Source: Ancrocorticia sp. | GTDB lineage: Bacteria > Actinomycetota > Actinomycetes > Actinomycetales > Actinomycetaceae | Length of the DNA: 64,000 nt | Direction of reading: 5' to 3' | Assembly: GCA_022648165.1 (NCBI GenBank) | Contig: JALCLX010000002.1 | Location: 62,001 to 126,000, forward strand | Shown here: positions 49,472 through 59,115 of the stretch, in pieces | Numbering within the stretch: position 1 is the stretch's first letter | Layout: each line of letters opens with the position of its first letter | The notes under the pieces: model-generated | Database searches by the model: none | The model's input: only the letters and a program-made list of their open reading frames with translations | Told to the model about the DNA's origin: nothing | Translations under genes and position numbers: made by a program

Positions 49472-50857
49472 TCACACGTGAGCCCAGTCAGGATCCAATG
49501 CCAACACATCGCTCACGGATTCAGGGCGCAGAATCCAGCGCCACCTGCCATCGCGCACCGCCACCACACCCGGGCGCGGCACCGTGTTGTAATTGGACGC
49601 CATTGATCGCCCGTATGCTCCCGTCACAGGAACAGCGAGCACGTCTCCGGGCCCCAAATCCGCGGACAAAGCCAGATCTTTCACGACGACGTCGCCGCTT
49701 TCGCAATGCTTTCCCACGATCCGTGTGCGAACGCATTCTTCTGAAGGCTGGCGGTTAGCCAATGCCGCCGTGTAATCCGCGCCGTAGAGCGCGGGCCGAA
49801 TATTGTCACTCATCCCGCCATCAACAGAAACGTATCGCCGCACGCCGTCGTCGAGCACAACCGGCTTGATGGTACCCACGCGGTACAGCGTGACCGTTGA
49901 CGGCGCGATGATGGAACGGCCGGGTTCGACCGATACGCGTGGTGGGGTCAGGCCGCTATCAGCCACATGCCGCTGCACTGCCGCAGCAAGGACCCGGGCA
50001 TACTCTTCTGGGCTTGGCGGAACAGCATCCGCCACCGTGTACCGCACACCATAGCCTCCGCCGAAATCGACTTCGGGTATCACGTGGTCCGTCATTTTTG
50101 CGGTCCGCGCCCGCAGGTCAAGCAGCGCCTTTGCCGCGACGGCGAATGCAGCAACATTCACGATCTGCGAACCGATATGCGAATGCAGACCAGCCAACTC
50201 CAGATGTTCGGCCGCGAGTGTTTCTTCAATTGCGCGCTCAGCCGCACCAGAGGCAATTGACAGACCAAACTTCTGATCCTCGTGCGCGGTGGAGATATAT
50301 TCATGGCCGCCAGCGTGAACACCCGTCGTCACCCGCAACACGATGCGCGCAACATCACCGCGGCGCGCAGCAATCGATTCGACCAACGCGAGTTCCGCAA
50401 GTGAATCAATGACAAAGTGAGAAACGCCAGCGTCTAGCCCCAGCTCGATCTCCGCGCGGGATTTGCTATTCCCATGAAGCCCAAGGCGCGAACCCGGAAC
50501 ACCTGCCGCGAGAGCCGTACGCAGCTCGCCTTCCGTGCATGTGTCGATCGCGAGGCCCATATCGTGCATCCACCTCGCCACTGCCACACAGAGGAAAGCT
50601 TTTCCCGCGTAGAAGACGTCGGCTCCTGCCAGACCGGCGAACGCAGAATCCATCGCACGCTTCCATGCCGTGGCCCGCATGCGCACATCCGCTTCGTCAA
50701 CAACGAATACAGGCGTACCCGCCTGCGCTATCAACTGGCTGGTAGGCACGCCGCCCAAGGTTAATTCTCCAGCCTGCCTTCGCATGGATGTCGGCCAAAG
50801 CCCAACCGGGGAACCATCCGGCTCTGGCGCGGCCAACTCTTCCAGGTTCACAGCCAT
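49472..50857 (-). CDS. lysA: Diaminopimelate decarboxylase
   Basis: A 461-residue PLP enzyme producing L-lysine from meso-diaminopimelate. The PLP lysine is in VFYAGKAFLCVAVARW; other blocks are GLHSHIGSQIVNVAAF, VDFGGGYGVRY, VSVEPGRSIIAPSTVTLYRVG and the C-terminal GAYGRSMASNYN. AAGGAG precedes the ATG. It lies 52 bp after argS, the classic actinobacterial argS-lysA pair. Confidence 0.96.
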   Translation of the reverse strand: MAVNLEELAAPEPDGSPVGLWPTSMRRQAGELTLGGVPTSQLIAQAGTPVFVVDEADVRMRATAWKRAMDSAFAGLAGADVFYAGKAFLCVAVARWMHDMGLAIDTCTEGELRTALAAGVPGSRLGLHGNSKSRAEIELGLDAGVSHFVIDSLAELALVESIAARRGDVARIVLRVTTGVHAGGHEYISTAHEDQKFGLSIASGAAERAIEETLAAEHLELAGLHSHIGSQIVNVAAFAVAAKALLDLRARTAKMTDHVIPEVDFGGGYGVRYTVADAVPPSPEEYARVLAAAVQRHVADSGLTPPRVSVEPGRSIIAPSTVTLYRVGTIKPVVLDDGVRRYVSVDGGMSDNIRPALYGADYTAALANRQPSEECVRTRIVGKHCESGDVVVKDLALSADLGPGDVLAVPVTGAYGRSMASNYNTVPRPGVVAVRDGRWRWILRPESVSDVLALDPDWAHV

Positions 50858-50909
50858 AACGAATGCTCCTTACTCTGCAACCCACAGGTGCTTACATCAG
50901 CCCGGGTTC

Positions 50910-52586
50910 TCACATCTTCTCCGGCGCGCTTACCCCCAGCAATCCTAAACCGTTCGCCAGTACCTGGCGGGCGGCGTCGTTAATCCACAACCGCGTCCGA
51001 TGCAAATCTGTCACAGGTTCTGCGCCCCGCGGCGTAACCCGGGCCTTCCCGTACCACGTGTGGTACGAGCCCGCCACTTCCTCCAAATACCTCGCCACCC
51101 GGTGTGGTTCACGCAAAGCCGCAGCCTGCGCTGCGACATCGGGGAAACGTGCCAGTGTTCCCAGCAGTTCCGCATCAGGGGCTTCTATCAGCTCAGGAGC
51201 GAAACCGTCATCCCTGCGCACCCCATGCGCCGCAGCATTGGCAGACACAGAGCAGGTACGCGCGTGCGCATACTGCACGTAGTACACCGGATTGTCATTC
51301 GTATGTGACGCCACTAGATCCAAATCCAGCTCCAAAGTGGTGTCCACGGAGGCGCGCACCAGAGAATAACGCGCAGCATCTACGCCTACGGCCTCGACCA
51401 GGTCCTCCAGCGTTACCACGTTGCCCGCTCGCTTCGACATCCGCACAGGCTTACCATCTTTGAGAAGATTTACCAGCTGCCCAATCAGAATCTCCATATT
51501 CTGCCCTGGTCCGGCAGTGTCGCCAAAGGCGCGTGCCATCGCATACATGCGGCCGATATATCCATGGTGATCCGCGCCCAGCATATAGACGCATTGGTCG
51601 GCCCCCCGGCTTCGCTTATTCAGGTAATAAGCGATGTCCGCAGCAAAGTAAGCAGTTTCGCCGTCGGACTTGACAATCACACGGTCCTTATCGTCACCAA
51701 AACTGGTGGAACGCAACCACAACGCACCGTCCTTCTCAAAAAGCGCACCCAGGCCACGCAGCTTTGCGATCGCGGCTGCCACCGCGCCCGATTCGTGAAG
51801 CGACTGCTCGTGGAAATACACGTCGAAGTCCGTGCGGAAATCGTGCAACGATTCCTTGATCTCATCGAACATCAGATCCACGCCGCGCTTACGGAAAACC
51901 TCCTGCGCCTCCGGATCGGGAAGCGTGCGCGGATCCGGCTCCCCAGCCTCCTGGCACTGCGCGATGACCTCGTTTGCAATGTCCTCAATGTACTGGCCGC
52001 CATAGCCGTCTGCTGGAATGTCCCTGCCCTTCGCGCGCGCCAACAGCGACTCGGCAAAATGGTCGATCTGATTGCCGTGATCATTGAAGTAATATTCGCG
52101 CACCACCTTCGCGCCAGAAAAAGCCAAGATACGAGCGAGCGAATCACCCACAGCGGCCCAGCGCGTACCGCCAATATGCAGTGGGCCGGTTGGGTTAGCA
52201 GAGACATACTCCAAATTGACTGTTTTCCCCCGTGCCGTATCCGTGCGGCCGAAGTCTTCGCCCTGCGTGAGGATCGTTCGAGCGAGCTCGCCGACAGAAG
52301 CCGCCGAAAGCGTCACATTCAAAAATCCTGGGCCCGCCACATCCACAGCCTCGATTCCGGATGCGGCGCGCAACCGTCCTGCCAGAAATTCAGCGAGATC
52401 ACGCGGTTTCATTCCCGCGCGCTTTGCGAGCTGCATCGCCACGTTCGTGGCCCAATCCCCGTGTTCACGCGAACGCGGCCGCTCTACCTTGACATCTGGA
52501 ATATCTCCTCCTATGTGGAGTTGACCGTCATTCTGAGCTGCTGCAATCTGCGCCGCGATAAGCTGGCTGAGTTCTTCTGGAGTCAC
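50910..52586 (-). CDS. argS: Arginyl-tRNA synthetase
   Basis: A 558-residue class I synthetase. The HIGH motif is in [22 protein letters not shown], and the KMSKS-like loop reads [21 protein letters not shown]; the C-terminal anticodon-binding DALR domain ends [22 protein letters not shown] 52586 ([13 protein letters not shown]) fits relatives; the frame extends 17 codons further but without family similarity. A tRNA-Arg gene lies divergently 118 bp upstream. Confidence 0.95.
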   Translation of the reverse strand: MTPEELSQLIAAQIAAAQNDGQLHIGGDIPDVKVERPRSREHGDWATNVAMQLAKRAGMKPRDLAEFLAGRLRAASGIEAVDVAGPGFLNVTLSAASVGELARTILTQGEDFGRTDTARGKTVNLEYVSANPTGPLHIGGTRWAAVGDSLARILAFSGAKVVREYYFNDHGNQIDHFAESLLARAKGRDIPADGYGGQYIEDIANEVIAQCQEAGEPDPRTLPDPEAQEVFRKRGVDLMFDEIKESLHDFRTDFDVYFHEQSLHESGAVAAAIAKLRGLGALFEKDGALWLRSTSFGDDKDRVIVKSDGETAYFAADIAYYLNKRSRGADQCVYMLGADHHGYIGRMYAMARAFGDTAGPGQNMEILIGQLVNLLKDGKPVRMSKRAGNVVTLEDLVEAVGVDAARYSLVRASVDTTLELDLDLVASHTNDNPVYYVQYAHARTCSVSANAAAHGVRRDDGFAPELIEAPDAELLGTLARFPDVAAQAAALREPHRVARYLEEVAGSYHTWYGKARVTPRGAEPVTDLHRTRLWINDAARQVLANGLGLLGVSAPEKM

Positions 52587-52691
52587 GCACCCGATTCTAC
52601 GTGGACAGCCGTTCGTATTGCCCCACGCCACCACCATTCGTCACTGAGATCACCACATGGCGATGCCGGATACTCTTTCGGATGCTGGTAG

Positions 52692-52697
52692 TATAGA
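52692..52697 (+). promoter_or_regulatory. -10 element of tRNA-Arg promoter
   Basis: TATAGA seven bases before the mature 5' end of tRNA-Arg fits a sigma-70-type -10. A convincing -35 is not seen. Confidence 0.5.
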
Positions 52698-52704
52698 GCG
52701 GTGC

Positions 52705-52780
52705 GCCCCGATAGCTCAGGGGATAGAGCGTCTGCCTCCGGAGCAGAAGGCCGCAGGTTCGAATCCTGTTCGGGGCACCA
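52705..52780 (+). tRNA. tRNA-Arg (anticodon CCG)
   Basis: A 76-nt cloverleaf including encoded CCA: acceptor GCCCCGA pairing with TCGGGGC, D-loop TAGCTCAGGGGATAGAGCG, anticodon stem-loop CTGCC TCCGGAG CAG with anticodon CCG, and T-arm CAGGTTCGAATCCTG. It reads arginine CGG codons. It is divergent from argS. Confidence 0.96.
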
Positions 52781-52817
52781 ATGCGAATCTCACGCGTACA
52801 TGCGAATCTCACGCGTA
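52781..52817. repeat. 19-bp tandem duplication after tRNA-Arg
   Basis: ATGCGAATCTCACGCGTA occurs at 52781-52798 and again at 52800-52817 with one base between, starting immediately after the tRNA CCA end. Confidence 0.85.
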
Positions 52818-52818
52818 G

Positions 52819-52888
52819 CTTTTTCTAGTCGGATAGGGCATTTCCCCAAGAACGCGTGCCACCTAGCCCTTTTTTCAGCAAGAAAAAG
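52819..52888 (+). repeat. 70-nt interspersed element, copy A
   Basis: It begins CTTTTTCTAG and ends CAAGAAAAAG, so its ends form inverted repeats. It aligns without gaps over 70 nt to the reverse complement of 62114-62183, with 47 identical positions; internal shared words include GTGCCAC and CCCA. It lies in the repeat-rich non-coding stretch after tRNA-Arg. No coding capacity is visible. Confidence 0.7.
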
Positions 52889-52903
52889 TTACCGATCTAG
52901 GAG

Positions 52904-52955
52904 CGTCGCTACCCTAACCACGACGACGTCGCTACCCTAACCACGACGACGTCGC
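52904..52955. repeat. 23-bp tandem duplication
   Basis: The 23-bp unit beginning CGTCGCTACCCTAACCACGA occurs at 52904 and 52927, with a 6-base partial third copy at 52950. Confidence 0.85.
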
Positions 52956-53038
52956 CCGCCAGGCACACTGGCAGCCTCAAGGTTTAAGAACCCGATTCGC
53001 CCGTCCGTCGCCTCGCCCACCAGGCACACGGGCGGCCT
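52953..53038. repeat. 25-bp imperfect direct repeats
   Basis: 52953-52977 and 53014-53038 share the pattern CGCCC.CCAGGCACAC.GGC.GCCT, spaced by 36 bp. With the neighbouring repeats they fill the 295-bp gap 52781-53075, in which no gene is seen. Confidence 0.7.
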
Positions 53039-53075
53039 ACTGGGCCACACCACACACCCGTGAACCACACGTGAC

Positions 53076-53675
53076 CTACTGCGCCGTAACAGTAGGAATC
53101 CCCAGCCACTGGTTCCACCCACTGTGCAACACCAGCCAGGCAATGAGCCCGTAACCTGCCTGATGAGGCGTATAACCGTTAGACAGAATCAGGTCCGTGT
53201 TCCACTGTTCGTGATTCAGCAGCGGCGTGAACGTATCAACATAGGGAATACCGCGCCTATCGCACACATCTCCGAAAGCGTAGGAAAGATCCGCCTGTAA
53301 CTTCGTAGGGACGTCGCGGCGCGGCGGCGGGCCAACGACGAACGGCCTCAGCCCTCTGCGCTCGGCCGAATCCAGCAAGTTGGCTAGATGCAACCGACCA
53401 CGCGCAAGCGTCACACTGGTGTCCAAATCATGTGACCCTAATCCCACTACCAGCCGTGCAGGTGCATCAGACATCCGCCGAGTCACTTCAGCTTCCCACC
53501 GCTCGGACAAACCGTGCGAGTTCTCCCCCGGGACTGCAAGTGTCAGCCCCAGCAAGGGCGGTTCGGTTGGCGTCCGGGCGAGAACGCGGCCGGTCCACCC
53601 TAATGCCCGCGCGTCACCGAGGCCGGCGATGAGTTCGTCGCCGACAAAGAAGATTCGAAGATTCCCTTCATTCAC
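53076..53675 (-). CDS. SGNH/GDSL-hydrolase-fold protein, nucleophile Ser not conserved
   Basis: A 199-residue protein with SGNH-like blocks: block I reads FFVGDELIAGLGD instead of GDS, block III region VVGLGSHDLDTSVTLARG, and block V GYTPHQAGYGLIA. The nucleophilic Ser is Glu here, so classical esterase activity is doubtful; related actinobacterial sequences may share this change. GTG 53675 follows AGGAC and is preferred to the upstream in-frame ATG at 53705. No signal peptide is visible. Confidence 0.7.
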   Translation of the reverse strand: MNEGNLRIFFVGDELIAGLGDARALGWTGRVLARTPTEPPLLGLTLAVPGENSHGLSERWEAEVTRRMSDAPARLVVGLGSHDLDTSVTLARGRLHLANLLDSAERRGLRPFVVGPPPRRDVPTKLQADLSYAFGDVCDRRGIPYVDTFTPLLNHEQWNTDLILSNGYTPHQAGYGLIAWLVLHSGWNQWLGIPTVTAQ

Positions 53676-53819
53676 ACGTCCTACTTTCGCAGATATCCGC
53701 CACAATGTGCAGCACCCGCGCCCAACCAGCCCAAATTAGGCGCACCCGCACCCCGACGCGCATCCGCCGAGCAGCGGGCGCAGGAGACCGCGAGAGGCTG
53801 CAGCTGCGTCAGCCACTCT

Positions 53820-53835
53820 ACGCGCCTGAAGGCGC
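53820..53835. terminator. Short hairpin after kgd
   Basis: CGCGCC TGAA GGCGCG is a perfect 6-bp stem with a tetraloop, 24 bp beyond the kgd stop on the minus strand. No U tract is present, so terminator function is tentative. Confidence 0.4.
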
Positions 53836-53858
53836 GCACCAGTTTGAACCGCTCCAGG

Positions 53859-56800
53859 CTAATCCCGGTTGAAGGCGTGTGCCAAGATCTCCGCGTTCTG
53901 CGCGGCGTGAGACTTTGACAATCCGGTCGACGGCGATGCCGCCTCGCGCCGCGATACGAGCGTGGGAGAGATCCCCAGATCCTGGAACATCGTTACGAAG
54001 AAATGGCGCCATGGGCCCTGGTTTTCGGGTTCGTCTTGCACCCACAGAATTTTCGCATTCGGATACTGCGTAAGTAAGCTGCGCAGTTCCTCGGTTGGAT
54101 GCGGGTACAGCTGCTCAACGCGGATGATTGCCGTATGCGTATCGCCCCGGCGAGTGCGCTCATCAACGAGGTCATAGTAAAGCCTCCCAGAACACAGCAG
54201 CACACGATCAACCTGCTCAATTCGCGAATCGACTTCGCCAATCACCGGCCGGAACTCGCCCCTGGTGAAGTCTTCGATCGGCGAAACTGCGGCCTTACGG
54301 CGCAATAGCTGCTTGGGAGTAAAAACGATGAGCGGGCGCCGCGGGCGCCGATATGCCTGCGTGCGAAGCAAGTGGAAATAGTTCGCCGGTGTGGATGGCT
54401 GGCACACCCACATGTTATCCTGCGCGCACAGCTGAAGGTAACGCTCGATCCTGGCGGAGGAATGGTCCGGCCCTTGACCCTCGAAGCCATGCGGCAAAAG
54501 CATCACCAATGAGGACCGCTGTCCCCATTTTTGTTCGGCTGACGAGATGAACTCATCAACGATGGTCTGCGCACCATTCGCGAAATCACCAAACTGCGCT
54601 TCCCACACAACCAAAGCATCCGGACGTTCTACCGAATACCCGTATTCAAACGCCAAAACTGAGTATTCCGACAAGGATGAATCATAGATCCAGAACTTCG
54701 CCTGGTCTTCAGTCAAACCGCGCAACGGGGTCCATTCAGCACCCGTCAGATGGTCGTGGGCCACTGCATGGCGTTGCACAAACGTTCCACGCCGCGAATC
54801 CTGCCCAGACATCCTGACCGGAAGTCCCTCAATGAGGAGAGAACCAAAAGCGATGAGTTCTCCGAATCCCCAGTCGATCTTGCCTTCGTGGCTCATCTTC
54901 GCGCGGCGTTCAAATAGACGCGCAATCTTGGGATGCAACGTAAATCCCTCGGGCACCTGCAGGTGCGCCTCGCCAATACGTGCGATGACCTGCGGCGTTG
55001 TCGACGACGTCCACCCAACTACGGTACCGGCGTCCTGTTTTTGCGCGCTTGGCAATTCCAACCCGGCTATCGCATCCGGTTGCCCTGCATCTGCAGCAGC
55101 TTCTGCTTCGCGCACGTCGTGGAATGCGCGGTCAAGTGTCGCGTGATAATTACGTTCCACTTCCTCTGCCTGCTCCGCGCTCAGCTCGCCGCGGCCTATC
55201 AAGGCCTCTTTGTACAGCTGGCGCGTAGTACGTTTGGAATCCACAAGCGAATACATCACGGGCTGAGTCATCGATGGATCGTCGCCTTCGTTGTGGCCGC
55301 GCCTGCGGTAGCACACCAGGTCAACAAGAACGTCCTTCTTGAACTCTTGCCGGTATTCGTATGCGAGTGCCGCCACACGCACAACAGCCTCCGGATCGTC
55401 GCCGTTGACGTGGAATATCGGCAACTGCAAGCCCTTCGCGATGTCCGTTGCGTAGTGCGACGAACGCCCTGACGTGGGCGCAGTTGTGAATCCAATCTGG
55501 TTGTTGACAACGATGTGGATCGTGCCGCCAGTTTTATAACCACGCAGTTGCGAAAGGTTCAGCACTTCGGCAACAACGCCCTGGCCAGCAAATGCGGCAT
55601 CTCCATGGATGATGATCGGAAGAACTGCACTGCCCTCGTCGTCCAGATCCAGCAGATCCTGCTTGGCACGCACAATACCTTCCAAAACTCCATCTGCGGC
55701 ATCCAGATGTGAAGGATTGGCCGCGATGTAAACGGCCGTCTGGTCACCTGTTGGTGACGTAAATACTCCCTCCGTTCCCAGATGGTACTTCACGTCTCCG
55801 GAGCCTTGGACCGTGCGCGGATCAACAAAACCATCGAACTCAGTAAAGATCTGCCGATATGACTTGCCGGCGATATTCGTCAACACATTCAGGCGCCCGC
55901 GGTGCGACATGGAGATTCCAACCTCAGGAAGGCCATCACTCGCCGCATGGGTGAGGATTTGGTCTAGCGCCGGGATCAGCGATTCGCCACCTTCTAGTGA
56001 GAAGCGTTTCTGGCCTACATACTTCGTCTGCAGGAACTCCTCGAACGCCTCCGCCTCATTGAGTTTTTCAAGGATATGCCGTTGGGCTTCAGGCGACATC
56101 TTCTCACGCGGGCGCTCCAGGCGCTCTTGGAACCATCTGCGCTGCACAGGATCGGAAATATGCATGTATTCATAACCGACTGTGGAGCAGTAGGTGGAAC
56201 GGAGCTGGCCCAGAATTTCGCGCAACGTCATCGCATCCTGGTTGCCGAAATCGCCTGTGGGGAACTCGCGATCCAGATCCCACGGCGTCAAACCATATGC
56301 GCTCAGGCGCAAATCGGGATGGCGCACGGGCCGGAACGCCAATGGATCTGTATCCGCGATCAAGTGGCCGCGCGAACGGTACGAATGAATGAGACGCGCA
56401 ATACGGGCCGGGCGGTCCATCTCGCGCGACAGATCGAATTCCTTATCCGGTTCCCACACGTAGGGCTCTGTGGGTACGTGAAGCGAAAAGAAAACCCTCT
56501 CATAGAATCCGTCGAGCCCCAGGAGCTTCTGCTCAATAAGCCGCAAGAACTCTCCCGATGTGGCGCCCTGGATGATCCTGTGATCGTACGTAGAACTCAG
56601 AGTCACAACCTTGGAAACACCAAGCCTGGCCAATGCAGAAGCCGACGTTCCGGAAAACTCTGCTGGGTAAACCATGGAGCCCACACCAATGATGAGCCCT
56701 TGGCCCACCATCAGCCGAGGAACCGATTGGGTGGTCCCGATCCCGCCGGGATTCGTCAAAGAGACGGTTGTTCCACGGAAATCCTCCATGCCAAGCTCGT

Positions 56801-57596
56801 TCTTACGGCCGCGGCGCACCAGATCCTCATACGCCGTCAAGAACTGATCGAATGTCATCATTTCCGCGGCCTTAACCGAAGGCACAACCAACGTGCGGCT
56901 GCCATCGGGTTTATGCACATCGATGGCCACGCCGAAATTCACATGTTCGGGACGATAGATATTCGGCTTGCCATTGACCACGCGGTACGACTGGTTCATA
57001 TCGGGCATTTGCACCAGTGCTTCGATCGCCGCATAGGAGATGAGGTGCGTGAATGACACCTTGCCGCCACGCGTGGCCTTGAGGTAATCGTTGATGAGCG
57101 CACGGTTATCGAACATGATCTTAGCGGGCACCTGGCGGAAGGAAGTCGCAGTTGGCAGCTCCAACGACTTATCCATATTGGCGGCCACTGTCTTCGCAAC
57201 GCCTCTGAGGGGCGCCACCTCATCCGTCCCCAAGGGAGTCTCTGTGGGGGCGAGATGGTATCGCTTTGCGTATGGCGTGATGGGCGGTTGTGCAGCCGAA
57301 CGGGGTGCCGGAGGAAGATCGGCACGTGCCGAAGAAATGGCTTCCGTCATCTGGCGAGAATCAGACGATGCGTGGACGCCGATCCGTGCCTGGGCAGTCG
57401 CAGGATCCGGTGATGCCGCCGAAACCGCCGAACCATGGGCGTTCGTACCATGGGCTTTTCGCCCCTCACCCGCCCATCTCCGAAACAGTTCCTGCCACTG
57501 CGGCCCTACCTTCGTATGGTCCGCTAAATATGCCGCGTAGAGATCTTCGATAAAACCTTGATTTGCCCCGAAGTCTTCGGACGGTTGATTTGACAC
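53859..57596 (-). CDS. kgd: Multifunctional 2-oxoglutarate metabolism enzyme Kgd (E1 fused to E2-type domain)
   Basis: A 1245-residue fusion. It starts with a short helix (NQGFIEDLYAAYLADHTKVG), a flexible linker and an E2-type acyltransferase domain (about 110-355) with DHRIIQGATSGEFL but no lipoyl domain. The ThDP-dependent E1 part follows, with GMSHRGRLNVL, ThDP/Mg site IHGDAAFAGQGVVAEVLNLS, NNQIGFTT and the C-terminal transketolase region LLPHGFEGQGPDHSSARIER. It serves as decarboxylase/dehydrogenase E1 in the TCA cycle of actinobacteria, normally partnered by a pyruvate-dehydrogenase E2 and by GarA/OdhI control. GTG 57596 follows GAGG; an ATG four codons earlier has a poor site. Confidence 0.95.
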   Translation of the reverse strand: MSNQPSEDFGANQGFIEDLYAAYLADHTKVGPQWQELFRRWAGEGRKAHGTNAHGSAVSAASPDPATAQARIGVHASSDSRQMTEAISSARADLPPAPRSAAQPPITPYAKRYHLAPTETPLGTDEVAPLRGVAKTVAANMDKSLELPTATSFRQVPAKIMFDNRALINDYLKATRGGKVSFTHLISYAAIEALVQMPDMNQSYRVVNGKPNIYRPEHVNFGVAIDVHKPDGSRTLVVPSVKAAEMMTFDQFLTAYEDLVRRGRKNELGMEDFRGTTVSLTNPGGIGTTQSVPRLMVGQGLIIGVGSMVYPAEFSGTSASALARLGVSKVVTLSSTYDHRIIQGATSGEFLRLIEQKLLGLDGFYERVFFSLHVPTEPYVWEPDKEFDLSREMDRPARIARLIHSYRSRGHLIADTDPLAFRPVRHPDLRLSAYGLTPWDLDREFPTGDFGNQDAMTLREILGQLRSTYCSTVGYEYMHISDPVQRRWFQERLERPREKMSPEAQRHILEKLNEAEAFEEFLQTKYVGQKRFSLEGGESLIPALDQILTHAASDGLPEVGISMSHRGRLNVLTNIAGKSYRQIFTEFDGFVDPRTVQGSGDVKYHLGTEGVFTSPTGDQTAVYIAANPSHLDAADGVLEGIVRAKQDLLDLDDEGSAVLPIIIHGDAAFAGQGVVAEVLNLSQLRGYKTGGTIHIVVNNQIGFTTAPTSGRSSHYATDIAKGLQLPIFHVNGDDPEAVVRVAALAYEYRQEFKKDVLVDLVCYRRRGHNEGDDPSMTQPVMYSLVDSKRTTRQLYKEALIGRGELSAEQAEEVERNYHATLDRAFHDVREAEAAADAGQPDAIAGLELPSAQKQDAGTVVGWTSSTTPQVIARIGEAHLQVPEGFTLHPKIARLFERRAKMSHEGKIDWGFGELIAFGSLLIEGLPVRMSGQDSRRGTFVQRHAVAHDHLTGAEWTPLRGLTEDQAKFWIYDSSLSEYSVLAFEYGYSVERPDALVVWEAQFGDFANGAQTIVDEFISSAEQKWGQRSSLVMLLPHGFEGQGPDHSSARIERYLQLCAQDNMWVCQPSTPANYFHLLRTQAYRRPRRPLIVFTPKQLLRRKAAVSPIEDFTRGEFRPVIGEVDSRIEQVDRVLLCSGRLYYDLVDERTRRGDTHTAIIRVEQLYPHPTEELRSLLTQYPNAKILWVQDEPENQGPWRHFFVTMFQDLGISPTLVSRREAASPSTGLSKSHAAQNAEILAHAFNRD

Positions 57597-57763
57597 GAAA
57601 TGCCTCATCTTTTCGATTCTATGGACGCCTGGCCAAAGGACGTGCTGTGCACGTGCCTTTGAACGCTTCTAGCCTACGAGACTTTCGTCCCGGAATGCTA
57701 ATATTTCACTACAAAATGAGAAGGGTAAATTCTTCTTCACCGCCCGCGGCGTCAGCCGCACTG

Positions 57764-57769
57764 TAGACT
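57764..57769 (+). promoter_or_regulatory. Putative -10 upstream of the CNNM/CBS gene pair
   Basis: TAGACT nine bases before a short ORF (ATG 57779) resembles a sigma-70 -10; the same hexamer occurs before the GH3 lipoprotein gene. Transcription would begin at or near the micro-ORF ATG. Confidence 0.35.
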
Positions 57770-57778
57770 GACTGAATC

Positions 57779-57808
57779 ATGGCACATCTGACACTTCACT
57801 CATGCTAG
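57779..57808 (+). CDS. Possible 9-codon leader ORF overlapping the CNNM/CBS gene start
   Basis: ATG 57779 opens MAHLTLHSC and stops at TAG 57806-57808, overlapping the transporter ATG at 57802 by 7 bases in another frame. The downstream start has no Shine-Dalgarno, so ribosomes could arrive from the micro-ORF. Short ORFs also arise by chance; this is inference. Confidence 0.3.
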   Translation: MAHLTLHSC

Positions 57809-59115
57809 GCGACGTACTCTTACTTGGCCTGGGCGTCCTCCTCACGCTCGGCACTGCCGTCTTCGTTGCCGCGGAATTTTCGCTCGTCGCACTCGATTCC
57901 GCCAGCGTTGCCGCGCAGGCGGAACACGATCCGCGTGCTCGCGCCGTGGAGAAGTCCTTGCACACGCTTTCGCTTGCGCTTTCCGCGTGCCAAGTGGGTA
58001 TCACGCTCACCACAGTGCTCTTGGGATACGTCGCTCAAGATCCGCTGGCACGCATCTTAGAGGGTCCACTGCAATCGTCCGGCTTAGCCCGCGGGGCAGC
58101 CGTGGCGCTTTCTGCGGCACTCGCGTTCGTTGCGGTCAACGTGTTCTCGATGCTGTTCGGCGAACTGGTGCCGAAGAATATGGCATTGGCGGGCCCATTG
58201 ACCGCAGCAGAACGGGTAATAAAGCCTCTCAATGCTTTCACATTCGTCTTCAAACCTGTGATCGTGGGCTTGAACGCAGCCGCGAACTGGATACTTCGTC
58301 ACCTTGGTATCGAACCTGCGGAGGAAATCTCTGGCGCACGATCGGCCAGCGAGCTCGGCGCGCTCGTTCGCCGCTCGGCCCAAGCGGGCACCCTGGACGT
58401 CTCTACAGCCCGTCTGGTCACTCGCTCCATTGGAGTTGGCGGGCTTCGCGCCGTCGATGTGATGACAGACCGCGGGCGCGTCCATACGCTTCCCACCACC
58501 GCAAACGCCGCCGACGTCGTCGAACTCGCACGCCGCACTGGGCACTCCCGTTTCCCTGTTATCGGCGATAATATCGACGACGTTCGTGGCATCGTCCACC
58601 TTCGCCCCGCCGTCGCAATACCGTTTGAAAAGCGTTCTACAGTCCCGATCACGTCTGCTTCTCTCTTATCCCCCGCGCCGCGCGTGCCCGAAACGATGCG
58701 GCTGGCCGAATTGCTGGTGCAGCTGCGTGACGAGGGACAACAAATGGCGATCGTGGTCGATGAGTACGGAGGAACGGCTGGCGTGGTCACACTCGAGGAT
58801 GCCATCGAAGAAATCGTCGGAGAAGTTTCCGACGAACACGATCGCCGGCGCGCAGAATTGCATGCCGCGCCTGGGGGCGGCTGGATCGTACCAGGCGATA
58901 TGCGCCCAGACGAAATCGAGCGGGTCGTGCCCGTCCGCATTCCGAGCGACGGCCCTTATGAGACGCTCGGCGGCTTCCTCATGTTCCGGCTAGGCAAAAT
59001 ACCTCGCGAAGGCGACAGCATCGAAGAAGACGGCGTGAGGATGACCGTCACTGCGATGGAGGGCCGCCGCGTAGGATTTGTACGCCTCACGCCGTCGAAG
59101 GATGCCGCGAAATGA
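57802..59115 (+). CDS. CNNM/CBS-domain membrane protein (HlyC/CorC family)
   Basis: A 437-residue protein. The N-terminal CNNM membrane domain (about 1-190) contains FVAAEFSLVALDSASVAAQAE, CQVGITLTTVLLGYVAQ and FGELVPKNMALAGP. Two CBS domains (about 210-330) include MTDRGRVHTLPTTANAADVVE and AIVVDEYGGTAGVVTLEDAIEEIVGEVSDE, and a CorC/HlyC domain (about 350-430) ends the protein. Family members are linked to Mg2+ or Co2+ transport. The ATG overlaps a micro-ORF and has no ribosome site. It overlaps the next gene by 4 bases (ATGA). Confidence 0.9.
   Translation: MLGDVLLLGLGVLLTLGTAVFVAAEFSLVALDSASVAAQAEHDPRARAVEKSLHTLSLALSACQVGITLTTVLLGYVAQDPLARILEGPLQSSGLARGAAVALSAALAFVAVNVFSMLFGELVPKNMALAGPLTAAERVIKPLNAFTFVFKPVIVGLNAAANWILRHLGIEPAEEISGARSASELGALVRRSAQAGTLDVSTARLVTRSIGVGGLRAVDVMTDRGRVHTLPTTANAADVVELARRTGHSRFPVIGDNIDDVRGIVHLRPAVAIPFEKRSTVPITSASLLSPAPRVPETMRLAELLVQLRDEGQQMAIVVDEYGGTAGVVTLEDAIEEIVGEVSDEHDRRRAELHAAPGGGWIVPGDMRPDEIERVVPVRIPSDGPYETLGGFLMFRLGKIPREGDSIEEDGVRMTVTAMEGRRVGFVRLTPSKDAAK

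Noticed and set aside
52705..53075. Integrated element at tRNA-Arg
   Set aside because: No integrase, no duplicated tRNA end and no foreign genes are visible; only short repeats.
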